Assembly (NCBI GenBank): GCA_965116325.1
Contig: OZ220675.1
Coordinates: forward strand, 248,001-312,000
Direction: 5' to 3'
DNA length: 64,000 nt
Source: JAGWBF01 sp965116325
GTDB taxonomy: Bacteria; Chloroflexota; Dehalococcoidia; Lucifugimonadales; JAGWBF01
The notes under the pieces were generated by a model. The model was not told the DNA's origin. It did no database searches and saw only the letters and a list, made by a program, of their open reading frames with translations. Position numbers and translations under genes: made by a program. Of this stretch, positions 1-8,280 are shown one piece after another. Position 1 is the first letter of the stretch, and each line of letters opens with the position of its first letter.

Positions 1-1
1 A

Positions 2-847
2 GAGGAGGGCCTGGAGCGCATCTTGCCTGACGCCGTTGCCGGATTCATGGGCAAGCATAGCGTGAAGGCCGGGGACTTTACCAAGGCCGTATTCCATTCC
101 TCTGATGCCCGCCGACACACCCAGCTTGGCCGGAGAATGGGCTTCTCGGAGGAGCAGCTTCAGGACCCCCTGTTCGGGAGCGTAGGCAACACCGGGGCGG
201 CCCATCCTATCCTTGGACTGGTCGGAGCCCTGGAGGATGCCCAGAAGGGCGAGCTCATCATGGTGGCCAGCTACGGAGACGGAAGCGACGTGATGTCATT
301 CCGTGCCAATGGCTCGGATGACATAAATGGCGGCAGGACTCGTCTTGCCGAGCTGATCGAACGCAAGGTGCTCATTTCCAGCTACGAGACCTATGCCCGT
401 TGGCGGGACGTCTGGACTTCCGATGCGGCAGCACGGCGCCCCGCCCCGGCGGTCCCATCCGTGACGGCCATGTGGCGGGAGTCGGACCAGAACATCCGCC
501 TGTACGGGGCCAAGTGCACCAAGTGCGATGCGATGCAGTACCCTCCTCAGAGGATATGCACCATCTGCATGGCAAAGGACTCCTCAGAGCCCGTCCGCCT
601 GTCGGACAAGTCGGGTGAGGTGTACACCTACTCCATGGACTACATTGCCGGCACCACCGATGTCCCCCTCGTCGTGACCGTAGTCAACTTCGAGGGCGGC
701 GGGCGGATGCTGTGCATGATGACCGACCGGGAGCTGGATGAGGTGCAGGTAGGGATGCCCATTGAGATGACCTTCAGGAAGCTGCGGGTGGTCAATGGCA
801 TACACAACTACTACTGGAAGTCCATGCCCAGGCGCAGCAACAATTAA
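2..847 (+). CDS. HMG-CoA-synthase-like / DUF35 (Zn-ribbon OB-fold) fusion, 5' truncated
   Basis: The reading frame is open from the first bases of the window, so the true start lies upstream. The first ~130 residues resemble the C-terminal part of a thiolase-fold HMG-CoA-synthase-like protein. The last ~120 residues are a DUF35-type module: a rubredoxin-like zinc ribbon (CTKC, then CTIC about 14 residues later) followed by an OB-fold. DUF35 proteins are known partners of thiolases and HMG-CoA synthases, where they appear to shape or bridge acyl-CoA sites. The thiolase that follows 23 bp downstream fits this. The physiological substrate cannot be read; mevalonate synthesis or acyl chain shortening are both possible. 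Confidence 0.75.
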   Translation, partial: EEGLERILPDAVAGFMGKHSVKAGDFTKAVFHSSDARRHTQLGRRMGFSEEQLQDPLFGSVGNTGAAHPILGLVGALEDAQKGELIMVASYGDGSDVMSFRANGSDDINGGRTRLAELIERKVLISSYETYARWRDVWTSDAAARRPAPAVPSVTAMWRESDQNIRLYGAKCTKCDAMQYPPQRICTICMAKDSSEPVRLSDKSGEVYTYSMDYIAGTTDVPLVVTVVNFEGGGRMLCMMTDRELDEVQVGMPIEMTFRKLRVVNGIHNYYWKSMPRRSNN

Positions 848-870
848 CATAAGCATTGGAGGGGTAGATC

Positions 871-2043
871 GTGCAAGGTATAAAGGACAGGGTGGCCATA
901 GTTGGAATGGGGTGCACAAAGTTCGGAGAGCGTTGGGATGCCAGCGCCGCGGACTTGATGGTCGAAGCTGCCTACGAGGCTTATGAAGATGCGGGAATCG
1001 ACCCCAAGGACATAGGCGCCGCATGGCTGGGCACCGTTCAGACCTTCAGGACGGGCCAGCCCCTGGCCCAAGCCTTGAAGCTGGACTATGTGCCCATCAC
1101 CCGCGTGGAGAACGCCTGCGCAACAGCTACCGATGCCTTTCGTAATGCCAGCTACGCTGTAGCTGCCGGCATCTACGACATAGTGCTTGCCTTGGGAGTC
1201 GAGAAGCTGAAGGACTCGGGCTTTTCCGGCCTCGCCATATCTGAGGGCGTGGGCAGCGAGACGGCGCCTCCCACGCCTCCTCCTTCCCAGTTCGCCATGG
1301 CTGCGACCAGGTACTTCCACCACTACGGTATTCCCTACGAGGAAGGAAAGAAGGTCCTGGCCCAGATCGCTTCCAAGAACCACCATAACGGCACCCTGAA
1401 CCCCAAAGCCCACTTCCAGCGTGAGGTCTCGGTGGACCAGGTTATGAACGCTCCCATGGTGGCGTGGCCCCTGGGCCTATTCGACTGCTGTGGAGTCAGC
1501 GACGGCGCGGCGGCAGCCATCATCACCACGCCGGAGATCGCCCGCACCCTGCGCCAGGACTATGTGCTGGTGAAGGCCCTGGGCCTGTCGGTGGGCTCCT
1601 TCGGGGTCCTCCGGGACGACTGGGACTTCGTCCACTTCCCCGAGAACGTCAGGGCCGGGCAGGCTGCTTACCAGGAGGCGGGCGTCTCCAATCCCAGGGA
1701 GGAGATCGACCTGGCCTGCGTCCACGACTGCTTCACCATAACGGAGCTGGTCATCGCGGAGGACTTGGGGTTCAGCCCCAGGGGTCGAGGCCGGGAGGAT
1801 GTGGAGGCGGGGAATTTCACCCTGGAGGGCGACTTGCCCATCAACACCGACGGCGGGCTGAAGTGTTTCGGCCATCCCATCGGCGCCAGCGGCATCCGCA
1901 TGATCTACGAGGTGTACAAGCAGCTCCAGGGCAAGGCGGGAGACCGCCAGCTCAAAAAAGCGGACCTGGGGCTCACCCATAACCTCGGAGGCAGGCCCGG
2001 CTCTTTCACGGCCTCCGTGGCGGTCTTCGGCCGGGAAAACTAA
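871..2043 (+). CDS. Thiolase family protein (SCP-x / acetyl-CoA acetyltransferase-like)
   Basis: A 390-residue thiolase-fold protein. The N-terminal IVGMGCTKFGE and the nucleophilic cysteine region VENACATA (Cys83) are typical of the non-specific lipid-transfer-protein thiolase subfamily, as are HDCFTITEL and CFGHPIGASG near the C-terminus with its catalytic histidine. The GTG start at 871 is preceded by GGAGG at the right distance. These enzymes cleave or condense 3-ketoacyl-CoA and usually work with a DUF35 partner, which here is fused to the upstream HMG-CoA-synthase-like domain. The two genes probably form one operon. The exact acyl substrate is unknown. Confidence 0.85.
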   Translation: MQGIKDRVAIVGMGCTKFGERWDASAADLMVEAAYEAYEDAGIDPKDIGAAWLGTVQTFRTGQPLAQALKLDYVPITRVENACATATDAFRNASYAVAAGIYDIVLALGVEKLKDSGFSGLAISEGVGSETAPPTPPPSQFAMAATRYFHHYGIPYEEGKKVLAQIASKNHHNGTLNPKAHFQREVSVDQVMNAPMVAWPLGLFDCCGVSDGAAAAIITTPEIARTLRQDYVLVKALGLSVGSFGVLRDDWDFVHFPENVRAGQAAYQEAGVSNPREEIDLACVHDCFTITELVIAEDLGFSPRGRGREDVEAGNFTLEGDLPINTDGGLKCFGHPIGASGIRMIYEVYKQLQGKAGDRQLKKADLGLTHNLGGRPGSFTASVAVFGREN

Positions 2044-2083
2044 GGGCTGGCCCCTGGAGGGCTTTCATTAAGCCAAACTAAGG

Positions 2084-2127
2084 CATCAAAAGGGTGGTAC
2101 CTCGAATGTGGTACCACCCTTTTGATG
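2084..2127. repeat. Perfect 17-bp inverted repeat (hairpin, possible terminator)
   Basis: Arm CATCAAAAGGGTGGTAC at 2084-2100 is exactly complementary to 2111-2127, around a 10-base loop. It lies 40 bp after the thiolase stop, so it could end that transcript, or a minus-strand transcript started near 2300. The T tract is short (CCCTTTT lies within the stem), so termination is plausible but not certain. The right arm contributes to the palindrome GTGGTACCAC at 2108-2117. Confidence 0.7.
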
Positions 2128-2307
2128 GACCATTCATTGCGCTGCTGGCTGGAAGCAGTTGATGCCTTGTCAACACCGCGGTTCGTCGAATGACTGGGCC
2201 TCGCTGACCAGAACATCCTCGCCAAAATGCCCCTCTAACGTCCTGGGTGGTACCACACTCCACTCCATCGTCTTTCGAGGCCTCTTCGTCGATTTTGGAG
2301 GGGTCGA

Positions 2308-2337
2308 ATTTTATGACAACTAGAGCCCTTCTGTAAA
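2308..2337 (-). promoter_or_regulatory. Sigma70-like promoter inside the convergent gap
   Basis: Minus-strand -35 TTTACA (2332-2337) and -10 TAAAAT (2308-2313) are separated by 18 bp. Each matches five of six consensus bases. It points toward the hairpin at 2084-2127, giving a possible transcript of about 215 nt with no recognisable protein. Confidence 0.45.
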
Positions 2338-2540
2338 TTACATAACTTATGTTGTGCGAACCACCAAGAAAAAGGAAAAATTGCACCTTTCGGAGGAGAG
2401 TCTATGCCGGGGGTTTTAAGGTCCTCTGGTGATGGGTTCCAGTCCGGAATCCGGGTCGATGGCCTGGAGGGCCGATGTTGGCGACGTCGGGGGCGGAGCG
2501 TTCGGAGGTTGGTGTGGGGTGGTTGGGCGTGGGTTCTAGT

Positions 2541-3773
2541 TCAAGCGCTCTGGGACGCCGATGCTGGATGTCTCAGCAACCCTTGTCCCGACAACTCGTC
2601 CTGGACCTTGTCCAGGAGAATATCGAGGTTCCATCCCTTGGCCGCCGAGACCAGGGCACTGGGCCGGCCTTCAGGGGTCGGGAACATGGCGATGTCTTCT
2701 TGGCCGGGCGCAGAGTCCAGCAGGTCGATCTTGTTGATGGCGAGGATGGTGGGTTTGGCGTCCAGCCCCAGCTCGGCCAGGGTGTTTTCCACGATCTCGG
2801 TCTGCTCCGGCGCCCTGGGATGGGTGATGTTGACCACGTGCACCAACAGGTCGGCCTCCTGGAGTTCCTCCAGAGTTGCCCGGAAGGCGGCTACGACAGT
2901 CGGAGGCAGTTTGTGGATGAAACCCACGGTGTCCGTGATTAAGATCTGGTGACCGCCGCTGAGCCATACACGCCGGGTCACAGGGTCCAGGGTGGAGAAA
3001 AGCTGGTCCTGGGCCACGACGCCGGCGTTGCTCAGGCTGTTCAACAGGGTGCTCTTGCCGGCGTTGGTATAGCCCACCAGGGCGACCACCGGCAGCCTGG
3101 CCTGCTTGCGCCGTCCCATATAGGACTCCCGGCGCCTCTTCACCTCTTGGAGCTGGCTCTCCAGTCGCTTGATGCGCTGGCGGATCAGCCTCCGGTCAGT
3201 CTCCAGCTGGGTCTCCCCGGGGCCCCTGGTGCCGATTCCTCCACCCAGGCGCTCCAGGTGGGACCATTGGCCAACCAGCCGGGGCAGCAGGAACTGGTGT
3301 TGGGCAAGCTCCACCTGCATCTGACCTTCGCGGGTCTTGGCATGGCGGGAAAATATGTCAAGTATGAGGGCAGTCCGGTCTATCACCTTTACCTGCAGGG
3401 CGCCTTCCAGGTTCTTCTGCTGATTCGGGGTTAGCTCATCGTCGAATATGGCGATGCTGCAGTCTTTCTTCTCGAGAAGGGACTTGACCTCCTCGAGCTT
3501 GCCTGGCCCGATGTAGTGGGAGGTCGGCTTGTCCAGGTGCTGGCCAACCTGGGAGATGACTTTGGCGCCGGCGGTCTCGGCCAGCATCGACAGCTCAGCC
3601 AGGGAGTCGTCCATAGACCAGAGGTTACTGTGGCCCTTGAGTTCCATGGAGACCAGGAGGGCCCTTTCGGCATGAGGACCGGTTTCAATGCTTCCTCTGG
3701 GAATGTTATGTCTCCCGGCCGAGGGATGGGGCCGGAATCTGCCAGGAAGCCAGCCTTTCCACGCCTTTGTCAA
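2541..3773 (-). CDS. hflX: GTPase HflX
   Basis: HflX is a ribosome-associated GTPase that splits stalled or heat-damaged 70S ribosomes. The protein has the HflX N-terminal domain (SHYIGPGKLEEV, then FDDELTPNQQKNLE), a coiled linker with the conserved GGIGTRGPGETQLETDRR, and a G domain with G1 GYTNAGKST (about 234-242), G3 DTVGF and G4 NKID. The start is unclear. ATG at 3773 would overlap the end of dapL by 68 bp. The conserved family start (ERALLV) begins only near residue 36, and an in-frame ATT at 3689 preceded by AGAGGAAG is an alternative. Last gene of the long minus-strand run. Confidence 0.92.
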   Translation of the reverse strand: MTKAWKGWLPGRFRPHPSAGRHNIPRGSIETGPHAERALLVSMELKGHSNLWSMDDSLAELSMLAETAGAKVISQVGQHLDKPTSHYIGPGKLEEVKSLLEKKDCSIAIFDDELTPNQQKNLEGALQVKVIDRTALILDIFSRHAKTREGQMQVELAQHQFLLPRLVGQWSHLERLGGGIGTRGPGETQLETDRRLIRQRIKRLESQLQEVKRRRESYMGRRKQARLPVVALVGYTNAGKSTLLNSLSNAGVVAQDQLFSTLDPVTRRVWLSGGHQILITDTVGFIHKLPPTVVAAFRATLEELQEADLLVHVVNITHPRAPEQTEIVENTLAELGLDAKPTILAINKIDLLDSAPGQEDIAMFPTPEGRPSALVSAAKGWNLDILLDKVQDELSGQGLLRHPASASQSA

Positions 3774-4893
3774 CTTGCTGGTCCGGCGTGGTCAGCGAAA
3801 GGCGGATGTATCCCTCGCCGTACTGGCCATAGCTGGAACCTGGGGTCACCACGATGGCTGTGTCTTCCAGCAGCCTCTGGGCGAACTCGGCCGAGGTGAA
3901 CCCCTCGGGCACCCTGGCCCAGACGTACAGCGACGCTTGGGGAGGGATGACCCTGAGTCCAATGCGTTTCAGAACGTCGATGACCTTATCCCGGCGTCGC
4001 TGGTAGATGTCGTTGTTCTCCTGGATAGGGTCCTGGGGTCCCAGCAGCGCTTCCATTGCCATCTCCTGGATGGCTTGGGGAATTCCCGAGTCCAGGTTGG
4101 CCTTGATCTGGAACAGCGCCTTGATCATGTCGGAGTTGCCCACGGCCATCCCCACGCGCCATCCCGTCATGTTGAAGCACTTGGAAAGGGAGTGGAACTC
4201 AATGCCTATCTCTATTGCGCCGGGCAGCTCCAGGAAGCTCAAAGCCCTGTACCTGTCAAAAACCACTTCGCTGTAGGCGGCATCATGGAGAATCGCGATG
4301 TCGTGCCGGCGGGCAAAGTCGATGACCTTCTCGTAGTAGTCCCGTTCGGCCACCGCTCCGGTGGGGTTGTTCGGGTAGTTCAGCCACATGACCTTGGCCC
4401 GGGAGGCCACTTCGGCGGGGATGGCATCCAGGTCGGGGAGCCAGCCGTTCTCTTCCGTAAGCGGCATCTTGTAGCTCTCTGCGCCGGCGAACATGGTGCC
4501 CACAGCATAGACCGGATAGGCCGGATCGGGCACCAAGGCCACGTCCCCCGGGTCCAGGTAGCAAAAGGCCGCATGTCCTATGCCTTCCTTGGCGCCGATG
4601 AGCGGGAGCACCTCTTTGTCCGGGTCTAACGACACACCGAAGCGCCTCTCATACCAAGTGGCGATGGCTTGGCGCATAGCTGGGAGGCCATCACTCTCAG
4701 GGTACCGGTGGTTCTGCAGGTCGTGGGAGGCTGCGATCAGACGGTCTATGATGCGGCTGGGGGTAGGAATGTCGGGGTCCCCTATGCCAAAGGTGACCAC
4801 ATCCTCTCCCGCGGCCCGCTTCTCGGCGATAATCCGGGAGATCTCCACGAAGGGGTAGGGAGCCAGCTTGCCTAATCTATCGGAAAACTTCAT
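3706..4893 (-). CDS. dapL: LL-diaminopimelate aminotransferase
   Basis: A 395-residue fold-type I PLP aminotransferase. GIGDPDIPTP near the N-terminus, the NYPNNPTGA cofactor-binding loop, DAAYSEV and the Schiff-base lysine in SLSKCFNMTGWR (Lys238) match DapL. DapL converts tetrahydrodipicolinate directly to LL-diaminopimelate, bypassing the acyl-blocked DapD/DapC/DapE route. The neighbouring dapF, which epimerises the product to meso-diaminopimelate, supports this over a generic aspartate aminotransferase. The start overlaps the stop of the upstream unknown gene by 4 bp, suggesting coupled translation. Confidence 0.9.
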   Translation of the reverse strand: MKFSDRLGKLAPYPFVEISRIIAEKRAAGEDVVTFGIGDPDIPTPSRIIDRLIAASHDLQNHRYPESDGLPAMRQAIATWYERRFGVSLDPDKEVLPLIGAKEGIGHAAFCYLDPGDVALVPDPAYPVYAVGTMFAGAESYKMPLTEENGWLPDLDAIPAEVASRAKVMWLNYPNNPTGAVAERDYYEKVIDFARRHDIAILHDAAYSEVVFDRYRALSFLELPGAIEIGIEFHSLSKCFNMTGWRVGMAVGNSDMIKALFQIKANLDSGIPQAIQEMAMEALLGPQDPIQENNDIYQRRRDKVIDVLKRIGLRVIPPQASLYVWARVPEGFTSAEFAQRLLEDTAIVVTPGSSYGQYGEGYIRLSLTTPDQQVDKGVERLASWQIPAPSLGRET

Positions 4894-5579
4894 TTCACCT
4901 GCTCGTATTTGCTATGGTCCGGGGCGTTCCTCTTTTGGAGAGGCATCGTTACGTTAACCCACACATAGTGGTTGATCAGGGTGGCCAGGGTGAAGGGCAC
5001 ACCGAAGCCGACCTTCTTGGAAATGTGATCGGCGGGGCTGGAAATGCCCCGTTTCCCGGCGTCGGCCAGCACCTTCAACGCCAGCTTCCTCATCCTCACC
5101 AGGTAGTCGGCATAGTCTGGAGCTTTTTCGCTGTAGCCATAGACCTTGCGAATGGGAACATCCCACATAACGCAAAGCTGGGGCTGGATCACACCCAGGA
5201 ACTTGGATGCTCCGGTGGGACCAAAGTGCTTCACACTGCTGAGGCCCTCGAAAACCTGCTGTACGGCGTCCAAGCTGTCACCTTCGAGAAAGTCACCCTC
5301 CAACCTGACGTTCTGCAGCAAGGCATTGGTCTTCGTATGGCTGCACAGAACGCCTTCCAGCTCGGGGAGAGTGCTGTACCGGGTGCGGTTGCTCCACGAG
5401 TTGACGAACTTGGTCAGCTTGAGGACCGAATCTGCATCAGGGTCGGCGATCAGCTTATCCCTAAAGCAGGTCTTGTACACCTCTTCGTAGGAGGTGTTGT
5501 AACCCCTGGAGTGGTACTTCACCTCGGCCTTTTCGACCTTTGCCAGGGTAATTCGGGATAGCTGGGCTGGGTTCACCAC
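4890..5579 (-). CDS. Conserved hypothetical protein between dapF and dapL
   Basis: A 229-residue protein I do not recognise as a named family. The stretch from about residue 115 (FGPTGASKFLG, then PQLCVMWDVPIRKVYGY) has the look of a helical G-x-G-AS-K segment followed by a P-x-W-D motif, as in helix-hairpin-helix or base-excision-like proteins; this is only a resemblance. No signal peptide or membrane segment is visible. It overlaps dapF by 7 bp and dapL by 4 bp, so it is translated within the lysine operon. A similar segment occurs in the unknown gene between purD and purE. Confidence 0.75.
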   Translation of the reverse strand: MVNPAQLSRITLAKVEKAEVKYHSRGYNTSYEEVYKTCFRDKLIADPDADSVLKLTKFVNSWSNRTRYSTLPELEGVLCSHTKTNALLQNVRLEGDFLEGDSLDAVQQVFEGLSSVKHFGPTGASKFLGVIQPQLCVMWDVPIRKVYGYSEKAPDYADYLVRMRKLALKVLADAGKRGISSPADHISKKVGFGVPFTLATLINHYVWVNVTMPLQKRNAPDHSKYEQVK

Positions 5580-6424
5580 TCGCCGCTGAAGACCTCCTCA
5601 GCAGGCCCTTCCATGAACACCTCGCCGACACCATCCCACTCGATGGTGAGGGTGCCTCCGGGAAGGGTTATGTCAATCTTGTCGCCTCCCAGGTTCATCA
5701 GCCTTGCCACGGCGGCCACGCCCGAGGCGCCGGACCCGCAGGCCATGGTCTCCCCCGACCCCCGTTCCCACACCCGTACATTGGCGTGCCCTCGATCGAC
5801 GAGGTTCACGATCTCGAAGTTGACCCGTTTGGGGAACATGGGGTGGTGCTCAACCTGGGGCCCGATTCGGTGAAGGGGGTAATTCGCCACCGGCTGGTCG
5901 ATGAAGGCCACGGCGTGAGGGTTACCCATGGATACAAAGCTCAGATTGAGATGGCAGCCGTCGATATCCAGGGGGTAGTCCACCACCGCATCTCCCAGGG
6001 TGCGCGCGGGCGGGCTATTCAGCAGCACCGGGACCTCTGTGGGATCGAACCTTGGCTCTCCCATAGCGACCCGGGCCGAGACCACCCTTTCGCCCTTCAT
6101 GCGAGGCACGATGGTCCGAATGCCAGCCAAGGTCTCAACCCTCAGACCCGACTCGCCGGGCTTGGCTATGTCCCGCTCGATGGCATACTTGGCAAAGCAG
6201 CGAATGCCGTTGCCGCACATCTCCCCTTCGGAGCCGTCGGCGTTGAACATGCGCATCCGAAGGTCTGCCGTGTCCGAGTCCAGCACCAGGATTATCCCGT
6301 CGCCTCCGATGCCGAAGTGCCGGTCGCTCATGGCGCGAGACAAAGAGGGCCAGTCCTCATCTATGTGGCGGGCATCTATATAGATGTAGTCGTTGCCTGC
6401 CCCATGCATCTTGGTGAACTTCAT
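5573..6424 (-). CDS. dapF: Diaminopimelate epimerase
   Basis: A 283-residue, two-domain racemase fold that interconverts LL- and meso-diaminopimelate for lysine and peptidoglycan synthesis without a cofactor. It starts with the typical MKFTKMHGAGNDY. The two catalytic cysteines are visible in EMCGNGIRC (Cys70) and MACGSGASG (Cys229). Length and motif order are normal. It lies 24 bp downstream of miaA and shares a 7-bp overlap with the next gene, so the run dapF, unknown gene, dapL is a tight unit. Confidence 0.96.
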   Translation of the reverse strand: MKFTKMHGAGNDYIYIDARHIDEDWPSLSRAMSDRHFGIGGDGIILVLDSDTADLRMRMFNADGSEGEMCGNGIRCFAKYAIERDIAKPGESGLRVETLAGIRTIVPRMKGERVVSARVAMGEPRFDPTEVPVLLNSPPARTLGDAVVDYPLDIDGCHLNLSFVSMGNPHAVAFIDQPVANYPLHRIGPQVEHHPMFPKRVNFEIVNLVDRGHANVRVWERGSGETMACGSGASGVAAVARLMNLGGDKIDITLPGGTLTIEWDGVGEVFMEGPAEEVFSGEW

Positions 6425-6448
6425 TGGTCAGCCTCTTCCCTTTCGGGC

Positions 6449-7399
6449 CTATTCTAACACGGAGGCATCTTCCTGTTGCAAAAGGCGCCCAACGACCTCG
6501 GCAGCCCGCGACTCCAAGTCGTCGCCAACGCTTAGCCAGGTGATTCGGGGGTCGTTGCGCCGGAACCATGCATACTGGTGCCGGGCAAGACGGTGGGTGT
6601 TGTACTTAACCTGGAGGACACATTCCTCTAGGGAGAGATTACCCTCGAGATAGCTGACCACCTCGCGATAGCCGATGCCGGACATGCTCGGGAGTTCCGG
6701 AGCATACCCTGCTGCCAGCAGACCTTCAACCTCGGCCACCAACCCCATGGCGAACATCTCGTCCACCCTGTCGTCTATGCGCCTGTACAGGTCTTCTCGG
6801 GACGCGTCCAGCCCCAGCACGCGGCAGTTGTATTGGCCAGGCTGCCTGCCCCTCAGCTCCGTTGCCGTCACGCCGGTAGCGTGGTAGACCTCCAGGGCCC
6901 GGACCACCCTGCGTACGTTTCGGTAGTCGATCTTCGCCGCGCTTTCGGGGTCCACCTGCGCCAGCTTTTTATGTAGAGCCTCAGGGCCCTCGGAGGAGGC
7001 GACGCTCTCCAGATTCCGCCGCAGCTCCTCATCAGCTGTGACATGGGGCGCATCCCAGCCTTCCAGGAATCCCCAAAGGTACTGGCCTGTTCCCCCGATC
7101 AGCACGGGCAGTAGTCCCCTTCCCTGGATATCCACCACGGCAGACTCCGCCATCTGCTGAAAGACGGGAAGGCTGAACTCCTCGTCGGGGGAGATGCAAT
7201 CGACGAGGTGATGGGGCACCATTGCCCGCTGCTCCGGCGTGGGCTTCCAGGTCCCTATGTCCATGGAACGGTAGATCTGTCGGCTGTCCACGCTGACGAT
7301 CTCACCGCCGAAAAGGCTCGCCAAGTGAAGGGCAAGGCTGCTCTTGCCGACGGCAGTCGGCCCGACGATGGCTAGGAGAAGGGGACTATCCATTGGCAA
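6449..7399 (-). CDS. miaA: tRNA dimethylallyltransferase
   Basis: MiaA transfers a dimethylallyl group to N6 of adenine 37 in tRNAs that read codons starting with U. The 316-residue protein shows the N-terminal P-loop GPTAVGKS (13-20), then SVDSRQIYRSMDIGT (substrate-binding aspartate), GGTGQYL and the C-terminal region with YNTHRLARHQYAWFRR. Two closely spaced in-frame ATGs (7399 and 7393) are possible starts. It follows tpiA by 77 bp in the same direction. Confidence 0.95.
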   Translation of the reverse strand: MPMDSPLLLAIVGPTAVGKSSLALHLASLFGGEIVSVDSRQIYRSMDIGTWKPTPEQRAMVPHHLVDCISPDEEFSLPVFQQMAESAVVDIQGRGLLPVLIGGTGQYLWGFLEGWDAPHVTADEELRRNLESVASSEGPEALHKKLAQVDPESAAKIDYRNVRRVVRALEVYHATGVTATELRGRQPGQYNCRVLGLDASREDLYRRIDDRVDEMFAMGLVAEVEGLLAAGYAPELPSMSGIGYREVVSYLEGNLSLEECVLQVKYNTHRLARHQYAWFRRNDPRITWLSVGDDLESRAAEVVGRLLQQEDASVLE

Positions 7400-7476
7400 G
7401 AAGGCTGTTCATACATTCTAGGGGCCCCTGCGTGGCTTTGGCCCTGGGTTCCTGGAGAGGAGGGCCGTCTCAGGTG

Positions 7477-8241
7477 CTACTGGCGGGCGACCTCGGCGGT
7501 GATATTAGCGATCTCGGAGAACTCGTCGGCCCGCAAGCTGGAGCCTCCGCACAGGGAGCCGTGCACCCCTTCTATGGAAGCGAACTGGGCGGCGTTCTCG
7601 GCTGTCACGCTCCCGCCGTACAGCAGCGGGACCCCGGCGGCCGCGGCGTTGCCATAGGCCCGGGCCAAGCTCTCAAATATCGTGCCGGCAATTACCTCCC
7701 TGGCTATTTCCGGGGTTGCCGCCACACCGCTCCCTATGGCCCAGACCGGCTCGTAGGCCACCACAAGCTCACTTATGTCATCTATGCCTGACAGGCCAGC
7801 CCTCACCTGGGTGTCGATTACGGCCCCTGCTTTGCCCTGCCCCCGCTGCTCCAAGGTTTCTCCGACGCAAAGAATGGGCCTGATCCCTGCTGCCAGGGCG
7901 GCCTTAACCTTCAGGTTGATCATCTCGTTGGTCTCGCCGAAATACTGCCTTCTCTCCGAATGCCCCAGAATTACGAACCGGCAGATTCCCGACAACATGT
8001 GTGCCGACACCTCGCCCGTGTACGCCCCCTTCTCTTCATGGTGCATGTTCTGGGACCCTATGCTGATCAGGCTGCCTTCCATAAGCTTGCTAACTGCATG
8101 GAGGGAAACGAAGGGCGGGCAAAGAACGACCTCTACCTGGGGCATAGGGTCCAGGGAGGCCCTGATACTCTTAGCGAGGGCTTGGGCCTCAGCGACCGAG
8201 GTGTGCATCTTCCAGTTTCCTACAACCATGGGACGGGGCAT
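7477..8241 (-). CDS. tpiA: Triosephosphate isomerase
   Basis: A 254-residue TIM barrel that interconverts dihydroxyacetone phosphate and glyceraldehyde 3-phosphate. The catalytic set is complete: Lys11 in GNWKMH, His94 in ILGHSERR and Glu164 in AYEPVWAIG, plus the phosphate-binding YGGSV. The usual DG-ALVGGASL segment is read here as VHGSLCGGSSL, a mild variation. It sits in a glycolytic string behind pgk and apgM, about 39 bp after apgM. Confidence 0.96.
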   Translation of the reverse strand: MPRPMVVGNWKMHTSVAEAQALAKSIRASLDPMPQVEVVLCPPFVSLHAVSKLMEGSLISIGSQNMHHEEKGAYTGEVSAHMLSGICRFVILGHSERRQYFGETNEMINLKVKAALAAGIRPILCVGETLEQRGQGKAGAVIDTQVRAGLSGIDDISELVVAYEPVWAIGSGVAATPEIAREVIAGTIFESLARAYGNAAAAGVPLLYGGSVTAENAAQFASIEGVHGSLCGGSSLRADEFSEIANITAEVARQ

Positions 8242-8280
8242 TACGTACCTCGAGGACCTGTCGGGCCGGTCCCGCCCGGC

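Larger units (their letters stand above)
2044..2540. other. Convergent intergenic region (~500 bp) without a convincing protein gene
   Basis: This gap lies between the ends of the thiolase gene (plus) and hflX (minus). It holds a perfect 17-bp inverted repeat, a second GTGGTACCAC palindrome at 2247-2256, and a good minus-strand promoter near 2308-2337. Open frames exist on both strands but show no recognisable domain. It may hold a small RNA or the remains of a lost gene. Confidence 0.6.

Noticed and set aside
2078..2386. A 102-residue minus-strand open frame in the convergent gap
   Set aside because: No recognisable domain, it runs through the perfect inverted repeat, and a promoter -10 lies inside it. 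Kept only as a possible gene relic.
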